The notes under the pieces are model-generated. The model saw only the letters and a program-made list of their open reading frames with translations, ran no database searches and was not told where the DNA came from. Shown one piece after another: positions 63,925-64,000 of a DNA stretch of 64,000 nucleotides (within the stretch, counting starts at the first letter, position 1; each line of letters begins with the position of its first letter). Made by a program: the position numbers and the translations under genes. The stretch is taken from positions 117,589,974-117,653,973 of the forward strand of contig CM059188.1 in assembly GCA_030323885.1 (NCBI GenBank), written 5' to 3'. This DNA comes from Branchipolynoe longqiensis (Eukaryota > Annelida > Polychaeta > Phyllodocida > Polynoidae).

Positions 63925-64000
63925 AGGCGGGATGGCCTAGTGGTGCAGTGTCTGCCTCTTGTCATGGCGTCCGCGGAACGGTATGCCAGTAGAGAAACAC
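63925..64000 (+). mobile_element. SINE-1-like head, cut by window edge
   Basis: CCAGGCGGGATGGCCTAGTG then TCTGCCTCTTGTCATGG, a tRNA-like start similar to the GGCCGAATGAG head subtype. Confidence 0.5.

Overview
This 64 kb window looks like repeat-dense nuclear DNA from an animal, most likely a marine lophotrochozoan and probably a mollusc. The evidence is three tRNA-derived SINE families, short DNA transposons with recognisable inverted ends and target duplications, many mini- and microsatellites, an assembly gap of Ns at 41431-41929, and no operons or long reading frames. SINE-3 resembles, from memory, a SINE core widespread in molluscs; that match was not searched. I found no convincing host protein-coding exon, rRNA gene, functional tRNA gene or CRISPR array. 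Nearly every long open frame lies in a tandem repeat or a transposon.

Families named here. SINE-1 (about 36 whole or partial copies) has a tRNA-like head, a body, and a tail of about 33 bases that can fold (CGTCCTG ... CAGGACG) followed by an A-rich end. A variant, SINE-1b, joins the same head to a different tail. SINE-2 has a tRNA-Gln-like head set in a unit of about 313 bp that occurs as dimers. SINE-3 has three copies. DNA transposons include PIF/Harbinger-like MITEs (TAA target duplications; several very CpG-rich), a long-armed fold-back family ending at TTAA, hAT-like elements (about 8-bp duplications), a pogo-like MITE (TA), a GGCC-ended family, TIR-F, and several one-off inverted-repeat elements. 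Retroelements are a LINE reverse transcriptase piece at the left edge (1-153, minus) and a decayed LTR element with gag-like frames near 44.5-46.0 kb (minus).

Layout. 0-9 kb: LINE piece, SINEs, a cluster of four CpG-rich Harbinger-like MITEs (1.8-2.7 and 5.4-6.7 kb), a DNA transposon nested in a SINE (3876-4293), and a GGCC element. 9-15 kb: AT-rich DNA with an old degenerate repeat of about 180 bp and a 66-bp minisatellite. 15-24 kb: duplicated microsatellite block, SINE-2 dimer, TIR-F copies, fold-back elements, two small Harbinger-like MITEs and a hAT-like element. 24-36 kb: SINEs, a G/C fold-back, a 33-bp minisatellite, a fold-back element carrying a 113-bp array, and the second GGCC element. 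36-43 kb: a GC-rich array of 67-73 bp, inverted SINE and TIR-F pairs, the gap, and GT-rich sequence. 43-50 kb: decayed LTR element, hAT nested in a fold-back, an 86-bp array. 50-58 kb: Harbinger-like MITEs, SINE-2 dimer, CpG-rich block plus 32-bp minisatellite, and a 2 kb array of 73-74 bp units inside a fold-back element. 58-64 kb: pyrimidine-rich 25-bp array, 62-bp and 75-bp arrays, and the third GGCC element.

The main theme is elements inserted into and carried by other elements. The clearest case is a tail-only SINE-1 insertion, with its own target duplication, fixed inside the Harbinger-like MITE ancestor and copied with it at three places. Another is the two largest TE-linked arrays, both grown from the interior of the same fold-back family.
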